Source of the DNA: JACCZR01 sp963844805
Lineage (GTDB): Bacteria > Actinomycetota > Thermoleophilia > Solirubrobacterales > Thermoleophilaceae
DNA length: 64,000 nucleotides
Reading direction: 5' to 3'
NCBI GenBank assembly: GCA_963844805.1
Contig: CAWJPU010000001.1
Span: 124,001-188,000 of the forward strand
Numbering within the stretch: position 1 is the first letter of the stretch; each line of letters opens with the position of its first letter. The notes under the pieces are model-generated. The model worked only from the letters and a program-made list of their open reading frames with translations, searched no databases and was not told the origin of the DNA. Position numbers and translations under genes: made by a program. Shown piece by piece: positions 54,884 through 63,465 of the stretch.

Positions 54884-54895
54884 GAACGTATGTTC
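54884..54895. promoter_or_regulatory. LexA (SOS) box of dinB
   Basis: GAAC-GTAT-GTTC, directly before the dinB GTG. It matches the actinobacterial LexA site GAAC-N4-GTTC. Confidence 0.75.
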
Positions 54896-54956
54896 GCACA
54901 GTCCCGAGCGCTCGCGGGACCGCTCCCCGCGTCCGAAGGTGCGACACTCGCCGCCG

Positions 54957-56237
54957 ATGGAGTGGTCGCTGGCCGTCCTGGCGCTCGCACTGCTGGGCGT
55001 GGCCGCAATCTCGCGGCGGCTGTCGGGGACGCCGGTCACGCCCGCGATGCTGTTCGTGGTGGCCGGAGCCGTGCTCGGGCCCCAGCTGCTGGACGGGATC
55101 GACCTCTCCAGCAAGAGCCCGACGGAGCGGACCCTGGCCGAGGCCACGCTGGCGCTTGTCCTGTTCTGCGACGCCTCGCGCCTCGACCTGGGGAAGCTCC
55201 GGCGAGAGGCCGGCGTGCCGGTCCGCCTCCTCGGGATCGGCCTGCCCTTGACGATCGCCCTGGGCACCGTCGCCGCGGCCGTGGTCTTCGGCGAGCTGAC
55301 CGTCGAGGAGGCCCTGATCCTCGGTGTCGTGCTGGCGCCCACCGACGCCGCCCTCGGGCAGGCGGTGGTCACCGACCCGCGGGTCCCGGGGCGCATCCGG
55401 CAGGGGCTGAACGTGGAGAGCGGCCTGAACGACGGGATCTGCGTCCCGCTCCTGTTCGGGGCCGTGGCGCTGGCGGACGTGGCATCGGAGATCACGGAGG
55501 GTCGCCGCGGCGCAACCCTCCTGCTCGAGGAGATCGGCTTCGGAGTCGTCGGCGGGGTGGCCGCGGGGCTCCTGATCGCGGCGATAATCGTTCACGCCGG
55601 CCGCAGGGACCTGATCGCCGGCCCGTGGCGCCAGGTGATCCCGGCGGCCGGCGCCGCACTCGCCTACGGGATCGCCAGCGGGCTTGGCGGGTCGGGCTTC
55701 ATCGCGGCGTTCGTGGGGGGCATGGTCTTCCGCGGCGCGCTGCGGCGCGATCCCGAAGACATGAACCAGTTCAGCGAGGAGGTGGGCAACGTGCTCAACG
55801 GCGTCACCTTCATCCTCTTCGGGGCGATCCTGCTGGGACCGGCGCTGAGCGAGCTGAGCTGGCAGCTCGTCCTGTACGCGGTGCTCAGCCTCACGGCGAT
55901 TCGGATGATCCCCGTCTTCATCGCGATGGCGGGATCGAAGGCGCGGATGCCGACGCTGGGGTTCCTCGGGTGGTTCGGCCCGCGCGGGTTGGCGTCGATC
56001 GTGTTCGCGGTGATCGTCGTCGAGGAGTCACATCTCCCGCACGAGAACCTGATCGTGCTGGCGACCTACGTGACGGTCGGGCTGTCGGTCTTCGCCCACG
56101 GGGCCAGCGCGGCCCCGCTGGCCGAGCGCTACGGCCGCTGGTACGAGCGCCACCGCCGCGGCGAGGCCCCGCCGATGGAGAGCGTCCCAGCGGAGGTCCC
56201 GCGGCCGCGCGGGCCGGTGGAGCGGCCGGTGCCCTAG
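54957..56237 (+). CDS. CPA1-family cation/proton antiporter (NhaP type)
   Basis: 426 residues with about 12 membrane segments. GVVLAPTDAALGQAVV contains the conserved Asp in the ion path and ESGLNDGICVPLL the following motif of Na+/H+ exchangers; GGSGFIAAFVGGMVF is a further family block. It exchanges Na+ or K+ for protons. ATG 54957 is preferred over the GTG at 54939 as the first membrane segment begins at once. The tail is Pro-rich. Its stop shares the CTAG tetranucleotide with the stop of the convergent gene. Confidence 0.87.
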   Translation: MEWSLAVLALALLGVAAISRRLSGTPVTPAMLFVVAGAVLGPQLLDGIDLSSKSPTERTLAEATLALVLFCDASRLDLGKLRREAGVPVRLLGIGLPLTIALGTVAAAVVFGELTVEEALILGVVLAPTDAALGQAVVTDPRVPGRIRQGLNVESGLNDGICVPLLFGAVALADVASEITEGRRGATLLLEEIGFGVVGGVAAGLLIAAIIVHAGRRDLIAGPWRQVIPAAGAALAYGIASGLGGSGFIAAFVGGMVFRGALRRDPEDMNQFSEEVGNVLNGVTFILFGAILLGPALSELSWQLVLYAVLSLTAIRMIPVFIAMAGSKARMPTLGFLGWFGPRGLASIVFAVIVVEESHLPHENLIVLATYVTVGLSVFAHGASAAPLAERYGRWYERHRRGEAPPMESVPAEVPRPRGPVERPVP

Positions 56238-56377
56238 GGGCGGGCGATGCCCAGCCGCAGCGCGAGGCGCTGGCGCAGAGAGGGCGTGCGCGGGCGGCTG
56301 CGGCGGTACTCGTCGATGGTCATCCCGACCGGGATGTCGCACTCGATGTACTGGAAAGTGTGCTCGTCGGTGGTCAT
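56234..56377 (-). CDS. 47-residue protein of unknown function
   Basis: A short frame with good coding character: MTTDEHTFQYIECDIPVGM, then TIDEYRRSRPR and a basic helical end LRQRLALRLGIARP. The acidic N-half and basic C-half resemble a small adaptor or regulator; no family is recognised. It is convergent with the antiporter gene, and the two stop codons overlap within CTAG (56234-56237). No ribosome site is clear. Confidence 0.5.
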   Translation of the reverse strand: MTTDEHTFQYIECDIPVGMTIDEYRRSRPRTPSLRQRLALRLGIARP

Positions 56378-56422
56378 GGGACGAGCATCCGCCCGCGCGG
56401 GTGCACCGGCTAGGCACCCCAG

Positions 56423-56441
56423 GGGTGGTTGTGGCCCACCC
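56423..56441. terminator. hairpin downstream of the glycine cleavage operon
   Basis: GGGTGG (56423-56428), 7-nt loop, CCACCC (56436-56441). It lies in the 173-bp gap between gcvPB and the 47-residue gene, which otherwise holds nothing recognisable. There is no T-run. Confidence 0.3.
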
Positions 56442-56550
56442 TCGCCGGCCGCGCGACGAGCCGCGCGACGAGCGAGTGAAGGATCGGACGGGCCAGAGCC
56501 CGCTCAATGCTTCAGTCGTGGGGTCGAGCGGCCGCTGGGTCGAGAGGGCG

Positions 56551-58101
56551 CTAGAGCGCGCCGCTGCCCGCCGCGGGGTTGTCCTGCGCGCGGCCGGGGT
56601 CGCCCGGGTTGTCGTCGCGCGGGGTCTGGCGGACGACGGGCTTCTTGGCGGCGCCGGCCTCGTCGAGGCGGCGCACCGGTGTGGTGTGCGGGGCGGTGCG
56701 GGCGACCTCGGGATCGCGTGCGGCCTCCTCCAGGAGGTCGCGGATCGCGTCGGCGAAGTGGTCGAGGCGCTCGCGCGGCTCGGTCTCGGTCGGCTCGATC
56801 ATCAGCGCCTCGTCCACCAGCAGCGGGAAGTACACCGTGGGCGGGTGCACCTCGTGGTCGAGCAGCCGCTTGGCGATGTCCAGAGTCTTGATGCCGAGCT
56901 TGTCCTTGGCGCCGCTGCCGCTCAACACGAACTCGTGCATGCAGTGGCGGTCGAAGGCGATGGGCAGGTACTCGCCGATGCCATCCTCGGCCAGCCGGGC
57001 CTTGAGGTAGTTGGCGTTCAGCACCGCCAGCTCGGAGACCTCGCGCAGCCCCTCGCCGCCCAGCGAGCAGATGTAGGCGTAGGAGCGCACGAACACGCCG
57101 AAGTTGCCCTGGAAGCCGCGCATCTTGCCGATCGACTTGGGCCGGTCGTGGTCGAGGTCGAACGTCGGGCCCGCGCCGTTGCCGGTCTGCGTGCGCACCA
57201 CTTGGGGCACGGGCAGGAAGGGCTCGATGCGGTCGCTCACCGCGATCGGGCCTGCGCCCGGTCCGCCGCCCCCGTGGGGCTGGGTGAAGGTCTTGTGCAG
57301 GTTGTAGTGGACGATGTCGAAGCCCATGTCGCCGGGCCGCGACACGCCCATCACGGCGTTGAGGTTCGCGCCGTCGTAGTAGAGCGTCCCCCCCACCCCG
57401 TGCACGATCTCGGCGATCTCCTCGATGTTCGAGTCGAACAGCCCGAGCGTGTTGGGGTTGGTGAGCATGAGGCAGGCCACGTCCTCGTCGGCCTTCTCGC
57501 GCAGGTCGTCGAGGTCGACGCCGCCGTCCTCGGCGGTCCCCACCTTGACCACCTCGTAGCCGGCCATTGTCACCGTGGCCGGGTTGGTGCCGTGGGCGGT
57601 GTCCGGCGTGAGGACCTTCGTGCGCGTCTCGCCGCGGTCGGCGTGGTAGGCGCGGGTCAGCAGCAGGCCGGCCAGCTCACCGTGCGAGCCCGCGCTGGGC
57701 TGCAGCGAGACGTGGGGCAGCCCGGCGATCTCCGCCAGCGCCTCCTGGAGGTTGTACATCAGCTCCAGCGCGCCCTGGGCGTACTCCGGCTCCTGCAGCG
57801 GGTGCAGGCGGGCATGCCCCGGCAGGGCCGCCACTCGCTCGTGCAGCTTGGGGTTGTGCTTCATCGTGCACGACCCCAGCGGGTAGAAGCCCTGGTCGAG
57901 GTGGAAGTTCTTGCGCGAGAGCGTCACGTAGTGGCGCACGATCTCGGGCTCGGAGACCTCGGGCAGGTCGGCGGGCGCGCCGCGCCGCGCCCACTCCGGC
58001 AGCAGCTCCTCGACCGGCGTCTCCGGCACATCGGCGCGCGGCGGCGTGAAGGCCCTGCGCCCCTCGCGGGAGCGCTCGAAGATGGTCACGGTGTCGCTCA
58101 C
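56551..58101 (-). CDS. gcvPB: glycine dehydrogenase (decarboxylating) subunit 2
   Basis: 516 residues. FYPLGSCTMKHNPKLHE, LQPSAGSHGELAGLL, HGTNPA, YDGANLNAVMGV and NLHKTFTQPHGGGGPG, with the PLP Lys in the last. It is the catalytic half of the split P-protein. The C-terminal ~40 residues are a Pro/Asp/Arg-rich extension beyond the family end. GTG 58101 overlaps the gcvPA stop (GTGA). Confidence 0.95.
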   Translation of the reverse strand: MSDTVTIFERSREGRRAFTPPRADVPETPVEELLPEWARRGAPADLPEVSEPEIVRHYVTLSRKNFHLDQGFYPLGSCTMKHNPKLHERVAALPGHARLHPLQEPEYAQGALELMYNLQEALAEIAGLPHVSLQPSAGSHGELAGLLLTRAYHADRGETRTKVLTPDTAHGTNPATVTMAGYEVVKVGTAEDGGVDLDDLREKADEDVACLMLTNPNTLGLFDSNIEEIAEIVHGVGGTLYYDGANLNAVMGVSRPGDMGFDIVHYNLHKTFTQPHGGGGPGAGPIAVSDRIEPFLPVPQVVRTQTGNGAGPTFDLDHDRPKSIGKMRGFQGNFGVFVRSYAYICSLGGEGLREVSELAVLNANYLKARLAEDGIGEYLPIAFDRHCMHEFVLSGSGAKDKLGIKTLDIAKRLLDHEVHPPTVYFPLLVDEALMIEPTETEPRERLDHFADAIRDLLEEAARDPEVARTAPHTTPVRRLDEAGAAKKPVVRQTPRDDNPGDPGRAQDNPAAGSGAL

Positions 58102-59438
58102 GCGGGCACCTCCTCGCGCGCCACCACGGCGGCGAGGGCGTCGATCTGCTCCTTGGTGCGGCGCTCGGTGATCGCCACCAGCAGGCCGTCCTCGTACTCG
58201 GGCAGCACGCCGCGCAGCGGCAGGCCCGGGTTGATCCCCGCCTCGCGGGCGCGGGCGAGGAAGGCGTCCAGGTCCGGCACGCGCACGGCGAACTCGCGCA
58301 CCACGGGCCCGGGGTTGATCGCCTCGAGTCCGAGCGCCTCGCGGGCGTAGGCGGTGCGGCGCAGCATCAGCGTGGACAGCTCGACCAGCCCCTCGCGGCC
58401 CAGCCACGAGAGGTAGACGGTGCCGGCCAGCGCATTGAGGGCCTGCGAGGTGCAGATGTTGTGCGTGGCCTTCTCCCGGCGGATGTGCTGCTCGCGGGTC
58501 TGGAGCGTGAGCACGAAGCCGCGCTTGCCGTCCACGTCGCGCGTCTCGCCGGCGATGCGGCCGGGCATCTTGCGCAGGAAGCGCTCGGAGGCCGCGAAGA
58601 AGCCGAAGGAGGGGCCGCCGAAGTCGAGCCGGTTGCCCAGCGTCTGGCCCTCGCCGACGCAGATGTCCACGCCGCAGTCGCCGGGCGGCTTGAGGATGCC
58701 GAGCGGCAGCGGGTCGGCCGCGCAGACGAACAGGGCGCCGGTGGACTTCGCCGCCTCGCCCAGCGAGGCCAGGTCCTCGACCGTGCCCAGGAAGTTGGGG
58801 TACTGGACGAACACGGCGGCGGTGTCGTCGTCGACCGCCGCGGCCAGCGCCTCGGCGTCGGTGGCGCCGGCGGCGTCGAGCGGGACCTCCACGATCTCCA
58901 TGCCGTAGCCCGCGGCGTGCGTGGCCAGGGCGGCACGCGAGTGCGGGTGCATCCCGCGCGAGGTGACGAGCTTTGAGCGCTTGGTCTCCAGCTTGGCCAG
59001 GTAGCCGGCCGCGGCCACCGCCGAGGGGCCCTCGTACACCGACGCGTTTGAGACCGGCAGCCCGGTGAGCTCGGAGATCATCGTCTGGAACTCGAACATC
59101 ACCTGCAGCCCGCCCTGGGAGATCTCGGGCTGGTAGGGGGTGTAGGGGGTCAGGAATTCCGACCGCTCGACCAGGTTGTCGATCAGCGACGGGACGTAGT
59201 GGTCGTACATCCCGGCCCCTATGAACGTGACCTCGGCGTCGGCGTGACGGTTGCGGGCCGCCAGCGTGCTGAGGTGGTCGAGCACCTCCTGCTCGGCCAT
59301 GCCCTCGGGCAGGTCGATGGGCCGGCCCAGGCGAACGGACTCGGGGATCGCCTCGAAGAGGTCCTCCACCGAGTCGACGCCGATGGCGTCCAGCATCTCG
59401 CGGCGATCCGCGTCGGTTGCAGACGTGTAACGGCTCAC
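58098..59438 (-). CDS. gcvPA: glycine dehydrogenase (decarboxylating) subunit 1
   Basis: 446 residues. FIGAGMYDHYVPSLIDNLVERSEF in parts, TPYQPEISQGGLQVMFEFQTM, and GVDICVGEGQTLGN match the N-terminal half of the P-protein. It pairs with gcvPB to decarboxylate glycine and load the lipoyl arm of GcvH. The GTG start is 31 bp after the cupin gene. Splitting of GcvP into two subunits is common in this part of the bacteria. Confidence 0.95.
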   Translation of the reverse strand: MSRYTSATDADRREMLDAIGVDSVEDLFEAIPESVRLGRPIDLPEGMAEQEVLDHLSTLAARNRHADAEVTFIGAGMYDHYVPSLIDNLVERSEFLTPYTPYQPEISQGGLQVMFEFQTMISELTGLPVSNASVYEGPSAVAAAGYLAKLETKRSKLVTSRGMHPHSRAALATHAAGYGMEIVEVPLDAAGATDAEALAAAVDDDTAAVFVQYPNFLGTVEDLASLGEAAKSTGALFVCAADPLPLGILKPPGDCGVDICVGEGQTLGNRLDFGGPSFGFFAASERFLRKMPGRIAGETRDVDGKRGFVLTLQTREQHIRREKATHNICTSQALNALAGTVYLSWLGREGLVELSTLMLRRTAYAREALGLEAINPGPVVREFAVRVPDLDAFLARAREAGINPGLPLRGVLPEYEDGLLVAITERRTKEQIDALAAVVAREEVPA

Positions 59439-59469
59439 AGGCGGTCTACGAAGTTAGCGGGGCGACCGA

Positions 59470-59847
59470 CTACCAGAAGTCCTGCACCACCTCCGCGTCC
59501 CCTGCGTGGCGGGGCCCGAAAGCCAGGATTTCCAGGCCTTCCGGCCCGGCCTCGAGCGCCCGGGCCACGTCCGGAGCGATGCGGACGGCGTCCATTGTCT
59601 CGACCTCGACGATCTCGTCGTCGAGCTTGAGCTTCCCGGAGCCCGAGAGCACCACGTAGATCTCCTCGGCCTGCTTGTGGCGGTGGGCGAAGGGCTGGCG
59701 CTTGCCCGGCCGCAGGGTCAGGTAGGCCAAGCCGGTGTTCTCGGCGTCGAGCTCCTCGCGCGGGAAGCGCGCCTCTTGGACCTCGCCGAAGCCGTGCTCC
59801 GCCGCGAAGTCCTTCGACTCCCTCAGGTTCTTGTGCGTGTAGGCCAT
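59470..59847 (-). CDS. cupin-domain protein
   Basis: 125 residues. PFAHRHKQAEEIYVVLSGSG provides the first cupin motif with two His and a Glu that may bind metal, and the C-terminal half (APDVARALEAGPEGLEILAFGPRH) the second. No substrate is known. It lies between gcvH and gcvPA and begins 2 bp after the PRC-barrel gene, so it is part of the glycine cleavage operon. Confidence 0.85.
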   Translation of the reverse strand: MAYTHKNLRESKDFAAEHGFGEVQEARFPREELDAENTGLAYLTLRPGKRQPFAHRHKQAEEIYVVLSGSGKLKLDDEIVEVETMDAVRIAPDVARALEAGPEGLEILAFGPRHAGDAEVVQDFW

Positions 59848-59849
59848 CG

Positions 59850-60212
59850 TCAGTACCTCCCGCTGATCCGGTCCCAGGCGTTTCGCAGCTTGCGCGTCAG
59901 GTCGCCCTCGACGACGTCGTCGGGGTCGGCGCTCATCGCGGCCGGGTTCTCGCTCGGCTCCGGCAGCTGCTTCTCGACCTCCTCGAAGCTCAGCGCCAAC
60001 TCCACACCCCGCTCGTAGAAGTTGGACACCAGGGGGGCGTCGGCGAACCGGTAGCCCATTCCCTTGGTGGCGATCACGATCCCGTCGAAGATGTCGGCCT
60101 CCTCGTCGGCGAGCACGTGCGCCAGCTCGCCGACCTTGCGCTGGTGGGTGGCATAGACCGGCACGCCCACGGTCGCCGTCAGGTAGGAGGTGGGATCACC
60201 CAGGTCAGCCAC
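59850..60212 (-). CDS. PRC-barrel domain protein
   Basis: 120 residues. ATVGVPVYATHQRKVGELAHVLADEEADIFDGIVI resembles the PRC-barrel fold found in RimM and photosynthetic reaction centre H subunits, and small stand-alone versions exist in actinobacteria. The role is unknown. GTG 60212 overlaps the end of gcvH by 8 nt, so translation is probably coupled. Confidence 0.8.
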   Translation of the reverse strand: MADLGDPTSYLTATVGVPVYATHQRKVGELAHVLADEEADIFDGIVIATKGMGYRFADAPLVSNFYERGVELALSFEEVEKQLPEPSENPAAMSADPDDVVEGDLTRKLRNAWDRISGRY

Positions 60213-60594
60213 TCAGGAGCTTCTTGTAGGCGTCGACGTCGAGCAGGTCGTCGGCCTCGCCGGTGTCGCTGAGCTTGATCTTGACCATCCAGCCGTCGCC
60301 GTAGGGGTCGCCGTTGATGTTCTCCGGCGAGTCGGCCAGGGCCTCGTTGACCTCGACGATCTCCCCCGACAGCGGCGCGAACACGTCGGACACCGCCTTC
60401 ACGGACTCCACCTCGGCGTAGGCCGAGTCCTTGGTCACCTGGGCGCCGACCTCGGGCGGGTCGAAGAAGACCACCTCGCCCAGCGAGTCCTGCGCGTACC
60501 AGGTGATCCCGAACACGGCCTCGTCGCCGTCTATCCGGGCCCAGTCGTGCTCGGGGTGGTACTTGAGGTCCTCGGGGTAGCTCTCGTCGGCCAT
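60205..60594 (-). CDS. gcvH: glycine cleavage system H protein
   Basis: 129 residues, normal length. YHPEHDWARIDGDEAVFGIT at the N-terminus; EVESVKAVSD carries the Lys that is lipoylated; GWMVKIKLSD follows. It shuttles the aminomethyl group among P, T and L proteins. The ATG directly follows the gcvT stop. No gcvL (dihydrolipoamide dehydrogenase) is in the window; it must be encoded elsewhere. Confidence 0.96.
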   Translation of the reverse strand: MADESYPEDLKYHPEHDWARIDGDEAVFGITWYAQDSLGEVVFFDPPEVGAQVTKDSAYAEVESVKAVSDVFAPLSGEIVEVNEALADSPENINGDPYGDGWMVKIKLSDTGEADDLLDVDAYKKLLSG

Positions 60595-61683
60595 CTACTC
60601 CTCTTTGCGGTACAGGGGCTTGCTCTTCACTTCGGCCGCGCGTGGCTTGCCGCGCACGTCGACCTCGATCTCGGTGCCCGGCTCGGAGGCGGCCCGGGGC
60701 ACGTAGGCCATGCCGATCCCCTGCTCCAGGCAGGGCGACATGGTGCCGCTGGTGACCACTCCGTCGCCGGCGGCGGTCTTCACCGGGTTGCCCTGGCGCG
60801 GGATGCCCGGGCCGGTGAAGGCGAAGGGCACGAGCAGGTCGTCGGTCTCCTCGGGCAGCGCGTCGGCGCCGATGAAGCCCGTCTCGCGCTTGCACGCCCA
60901 GCCCAGGCCCGCCTCGATCGGGTTGCGGTCCTCGGACAGGTCGTTGCCGTACAGGTGGAAGCAGACCTCCAGCCGCAGCGTGTCGCGCGCGCCCAGGCCG
61001 ACGGGGGTGACGCCCGCCTCCATCAGCGCGTCCCACACCGTGGTGGCCCCGTCGGGGGCGATCAGCAGCTCCACGCCGTCCTCGCCGGTGTAGCCCGTGC
61101 CGCAGACCCCCACCTCGGGCACGCCCGCGACCGTGGCGAGGGTCCACCGCATCCGCTTGGGCGCCTCGCCCTCGAGCAGCCCGCTCAGGATCCCGCGCGC
61201 CTCGGGCCCCTGGAGGGCCAGCATCGCGAAATCGGAGTGCGCGTCGGTGACCTCGACGTCGCCGTCGAAGGCGTCCGCCTGCTCGCGGAACCAGGCGAAG
61301 TCGCGGTCGTGGTTGGCCGCGTTGGTCACGGTCAGAAAGCCGCCCCCGCCCTCGGAGAAGCGATAGGTGAACAGGTCGTCGAGGACGCCGCCGTCCTCGC
61401 GGCACAGCACCGAGTACTGGGCGCCGTTCTCGGCGATCTTGGTGACGTCGTTGGAGAGGACCCGCTGCAGGAAGGCCTCGGCGTCGGCGCCGCTGGTGCG
61501 GATCTCGCCCATGTGGGAGACGTCGAACACCCCGGCGCCGGTGCGCACGGCCTTGTGCTCGGGGCCGATCCCCTCGTACTGCACGGGCATCTCCCACCCG
61601 GCGAAGGGCACGAGGCGCGCTCCCGCGGCCTGGTGGCGCTCGAACAGGGGTGTCCGCCGCAGCGTGTCCGTGGCCGGGGTCAA
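60595..61683 (-). CDS. gcvT: glycine cleavage system T protein (aminomethyltransferase)
   Basis: 362 residues. FAGWEMPVQYEGIGPEHKAVR, GVFDVSHMGEI and TGYTGEDGVEL are the folate-binding and active-site blocks; GLGARDTLRLEVCFHLYG follows. It transfers the methylene unit from H protein to tetrahydrofolate. TTG 61683 is the start because the family's N-terminus begins there and TAGCCT is 8 nt upstream. Only 31 bp separate it from the gene before, so a glycine riboswitch cannot fit. Confidence 0.94.
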   Translation of the reverse strand: MTPATDTLRRTPLFERHQAAGARLVPFAGWEMPVQYEGIGPEHKAVRTGAGVFDVSHMGEIRTSGADAEAFLQRVLSNDVTKIAENGAQYSVLCREDGGVLDDLFTYRFSEGGGGFLTVTNAANHDRDFAWFREQADAFDGDVEVTDAHSDFAMLALQGPEARGILSGLLEGEAPKRMRWTLATVAGVPEVGVCGTGYTGEDGVELLIAPDGATTVWDALMEAGVTPVGLGARDTLRLEVCFHLYGNDLSEDRNPIEAGLGWACKRETGFIGADALPEETDDLLVPFAFTGPGIPRQGNPVKTAAGDGVVTSGTMSPCLEQGIGMAYVPRAASEPGTEIEVDVRGKPRAAEVKSKPLYRKEE

Positions 61684-61691
61684 GGCGTCGG

Positions 61692-61697
61692 AGGCTA
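61692..61697 (-). promoter_or_regulatory. -10 box TAGCCT of gcvT
   Basis: TAGCCT lies 8 nt before the TTG start; the transcript would be leaderless. Confidence 0.45.
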
Positions 61698-61714
61698 CAG
61701 GCGCTACGGCGCTG

Positions 61715-63412
61715 CTAGGGAACGAGCCGGACCAGACGGGTGCCCCGGGTGAGGTTGCCGGAGCGGTCGCGGACTCGGACCTCGACGCGCGCTCGCACGC
61801 GGCGCCTGCGCCGCAGCGCCCGCCGCAGCGTCCGGGCCGAGGCGCGCGAGAGGCGCAGCCGCAGGCGGGCGGTGCGGTTGGCCCGCAGCGATCCCGTGCG
61901 CTCGAGCGCCCGGACCTTCCGCTTTCCGCGCCGGATGCTCAGCCGCGCTCCCACCCGGTAGGAGCACGGCTCGTCGCAGCGCGCGCGAACGATCACGCCG
62001 CGGTTGCGAAGCACGCGCTGGCGTCGTCCCGTGCGCAGGCCCAGCAGCGGTGAGCGAGCATCGGGCGCGATCACTGCGGGTCCAGAGCCCGTCGCAGGCA
62101 CCTCACCTGGCTCGGCGCCCGAAGCTGGAGGCGTAACAGGCGCCAGGCCATCCGGCGGGGCCGGCGGCAAGGCAAGGGCGCTTGAGCAGGTCGAGGTCCC
62201 GTCGGTGAGACGGGAGACCGCCCCCGTGTTCAACTCGGCCACGTATAACCGTGCGCACGCATCCTCCCCGAAGGACGCCACGTTGAAGTCGGGCAGGTCG
62301 AGCACCAGGGCATCGCCGCCGCCGTCGGGTACCTGCAGGCGGCGCACCTCCCCGGTGCAATAGTCGGAGTAGACGTACTGGCCACGCAGCTCCTCCAGCG
62401 AGGCGTCGCGCACCACGTAGCCGCCGGTGATCGCGCAGGACGGAGCGCCGGCGTTCGCGTACTCGTGGATCGGGCCCAGGTAGTTGCCGCCGCTCAAGGG
62501 GCAGGCGCTCCCGTCGACCGGGTAGCGCAGATTCCCCTCGCAGACGTTCCAGCCGAAGCTCCGCCCCCGACCGGCGCCCTGCGAGCGGGCGTCGAAGTCG
62601 ACTTCCTCCACCTCCGCCTGGCCCACGTCGCCGATCAGCATGTCGCCGATTTGTCGGTCGAGGCTGAAACGGAAGGGGTTGCGCAGCCCGTAGGCCCAGA
62701 TCTCCCGCCTCACCCCCCCGGCCCCGGCGAGCGGGTTGTCGGAGGGGACCGTGTAGGACGCGCCGCCCGACGGCCGGGGATCGATCCTCACGAGCTTGCC
62801 GAGCAGGGTGGTCAGGCTCTGGGCGTTGCCGTCGGGGTCGCCCCCGCTGCCTCCGTCGCCGACTCCGATGTAGAGGTGGCCGGCGGCGTCGAACTGCAGC
62901 TGGCCGCCGTAGTGGTTGGAGTACTTGGGGTGGGCGATCTCGAGCACGGGCCGGCGCGTCGCGGCGCTGACGGTGTCGGCCGAGCCGCCCGAGCTGCGGA
63001 ACTCGTCCACCCGGATCGGCGGGCAGCGGTTGTCGTCGGTGGTCGAGGAAGGGCAGCTGGAAGTGGATCCGGTTCCCGCGGCGGTGTAGTAGGCGTACAG
63101 GCGGCCCGTGCTGGCGTAGTCGGGCGCCAGCGCGATCGACAGCAGCCCGCCCTCACCGATGCCGGCCTCGACCAAGCCCGCGATGTCGAGAAAGCTCGGG
63201 CCCTGCACCACGCCGTTCTTGACCAGCCTCACGCGCCCGGCGCGCTCGACCACCAGCACCCGGCTGGTGTCGCCCGGCGGAGAGACCACGCCGATCGGCC
63301 GGTCGAAGGTGCCGACGGGGGCCAGGCTCACCGCGGCCTGGGCGCTCGCCGGCCACGCGGCCGCAGCCAGCACGACGGCGGTCAGGGCAAGGCGGCCCAC
63401 GACAGGGGACAC
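61715..63412 (-). CDS. secreted PQQ-dependent sugar dehydrogenase-like protein
   Basis: 565 residues. A signal peptide (LALTAVVLAAAAWPASAQA) precedes a six-bladed propeller of the glucose/sorbosone dehydrogenase family (GSDH): GGLLSIALAPDYASTGRLY, HYGGQLQFDAAGHLYIGVGDG, YGLRNPFRFSLDRQIGDMLIGDVG. The His and Arg of this block are the usual PQQ-site residues. A Pro/Ala-rich linker then leads to a basic, Arg-rich C-terminal domain of ~110 residues, which could bind the cell wall. The substrate is not clear. It starts at GTG 63412, 53 bp from ftsZ. Confidence 0.85.
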   Translation of the reverse strand: MSPVVGRLALTAVVLAAAAWPASAQAAVSLAPVGTFDRPIGVVSPPGDTSRVLVVERAGRVRLVKNGVVQGPSFLDIAGLVEAGIGEGGLLSIALAPDYASTGRLYAYYTAAGTGSTSSCPSSTTDDNRCPPIRVDEFRSSGGSADTVSAATRRPVLEIAHPKYSNHYGGQLQFDAAGHLYIGVGDGGSGGDPDGNAQSLTTLLGKLVRIDPRPSGGASYTVPSDNPLAGAGGVRREIWAYGLRNPFRFSLDRQIGDMLIGDVGQAEVEEVDFDARSQGAGRGRSFGWNVCEGNLRYPVDGSACPLSGGNYLGPIHEYANAGAPSCAITGGYVVRDASLEELRGQYVYSDYCTGEVRRLQVPDGGGDALVLDLPDFNVASFGEDACARLYVAELNTGAVSRLTDGTSTCSSALALPPAPPDGLAPVTPPASGAEPGEVPATGSGPAVIAPDARSPLLGLRTGRRQRVLRNRGVIVRARCDEPCSYRVGARLSIRRGKRKVRALERTGSLRANRTARLRLRLSRASARTLRRALRRRRRVRARVEVRVRDRSGNLTRGTRLVRLVP

Positions 63413-63436
63413 CTCATCATCTCTGGGCGCGCCGCT

Positions 63437-63463
63437 GCGCCGGGGCCTTGGCGAAGCCGGCGC
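63437..63463. terminator. possible hairpin after ftsZ
   Basis: GCGCCGG (63437-63443) and CCGGCGC (63457-63463) form a 7-bp inverted repeat directly after the ftsZ stop. The loop is 13 nt and no T-run follows, so the role is uncertain. Confidence 0.3.
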
Positions 63464-63465
63464 GG

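Noticed and set aside
61684..61714. Glycine riboswitch before gcvT
   Set aside because: Only 31 bp separate gcvT from the next gene, and they contain a -10 box; a riboswitch would not fit.
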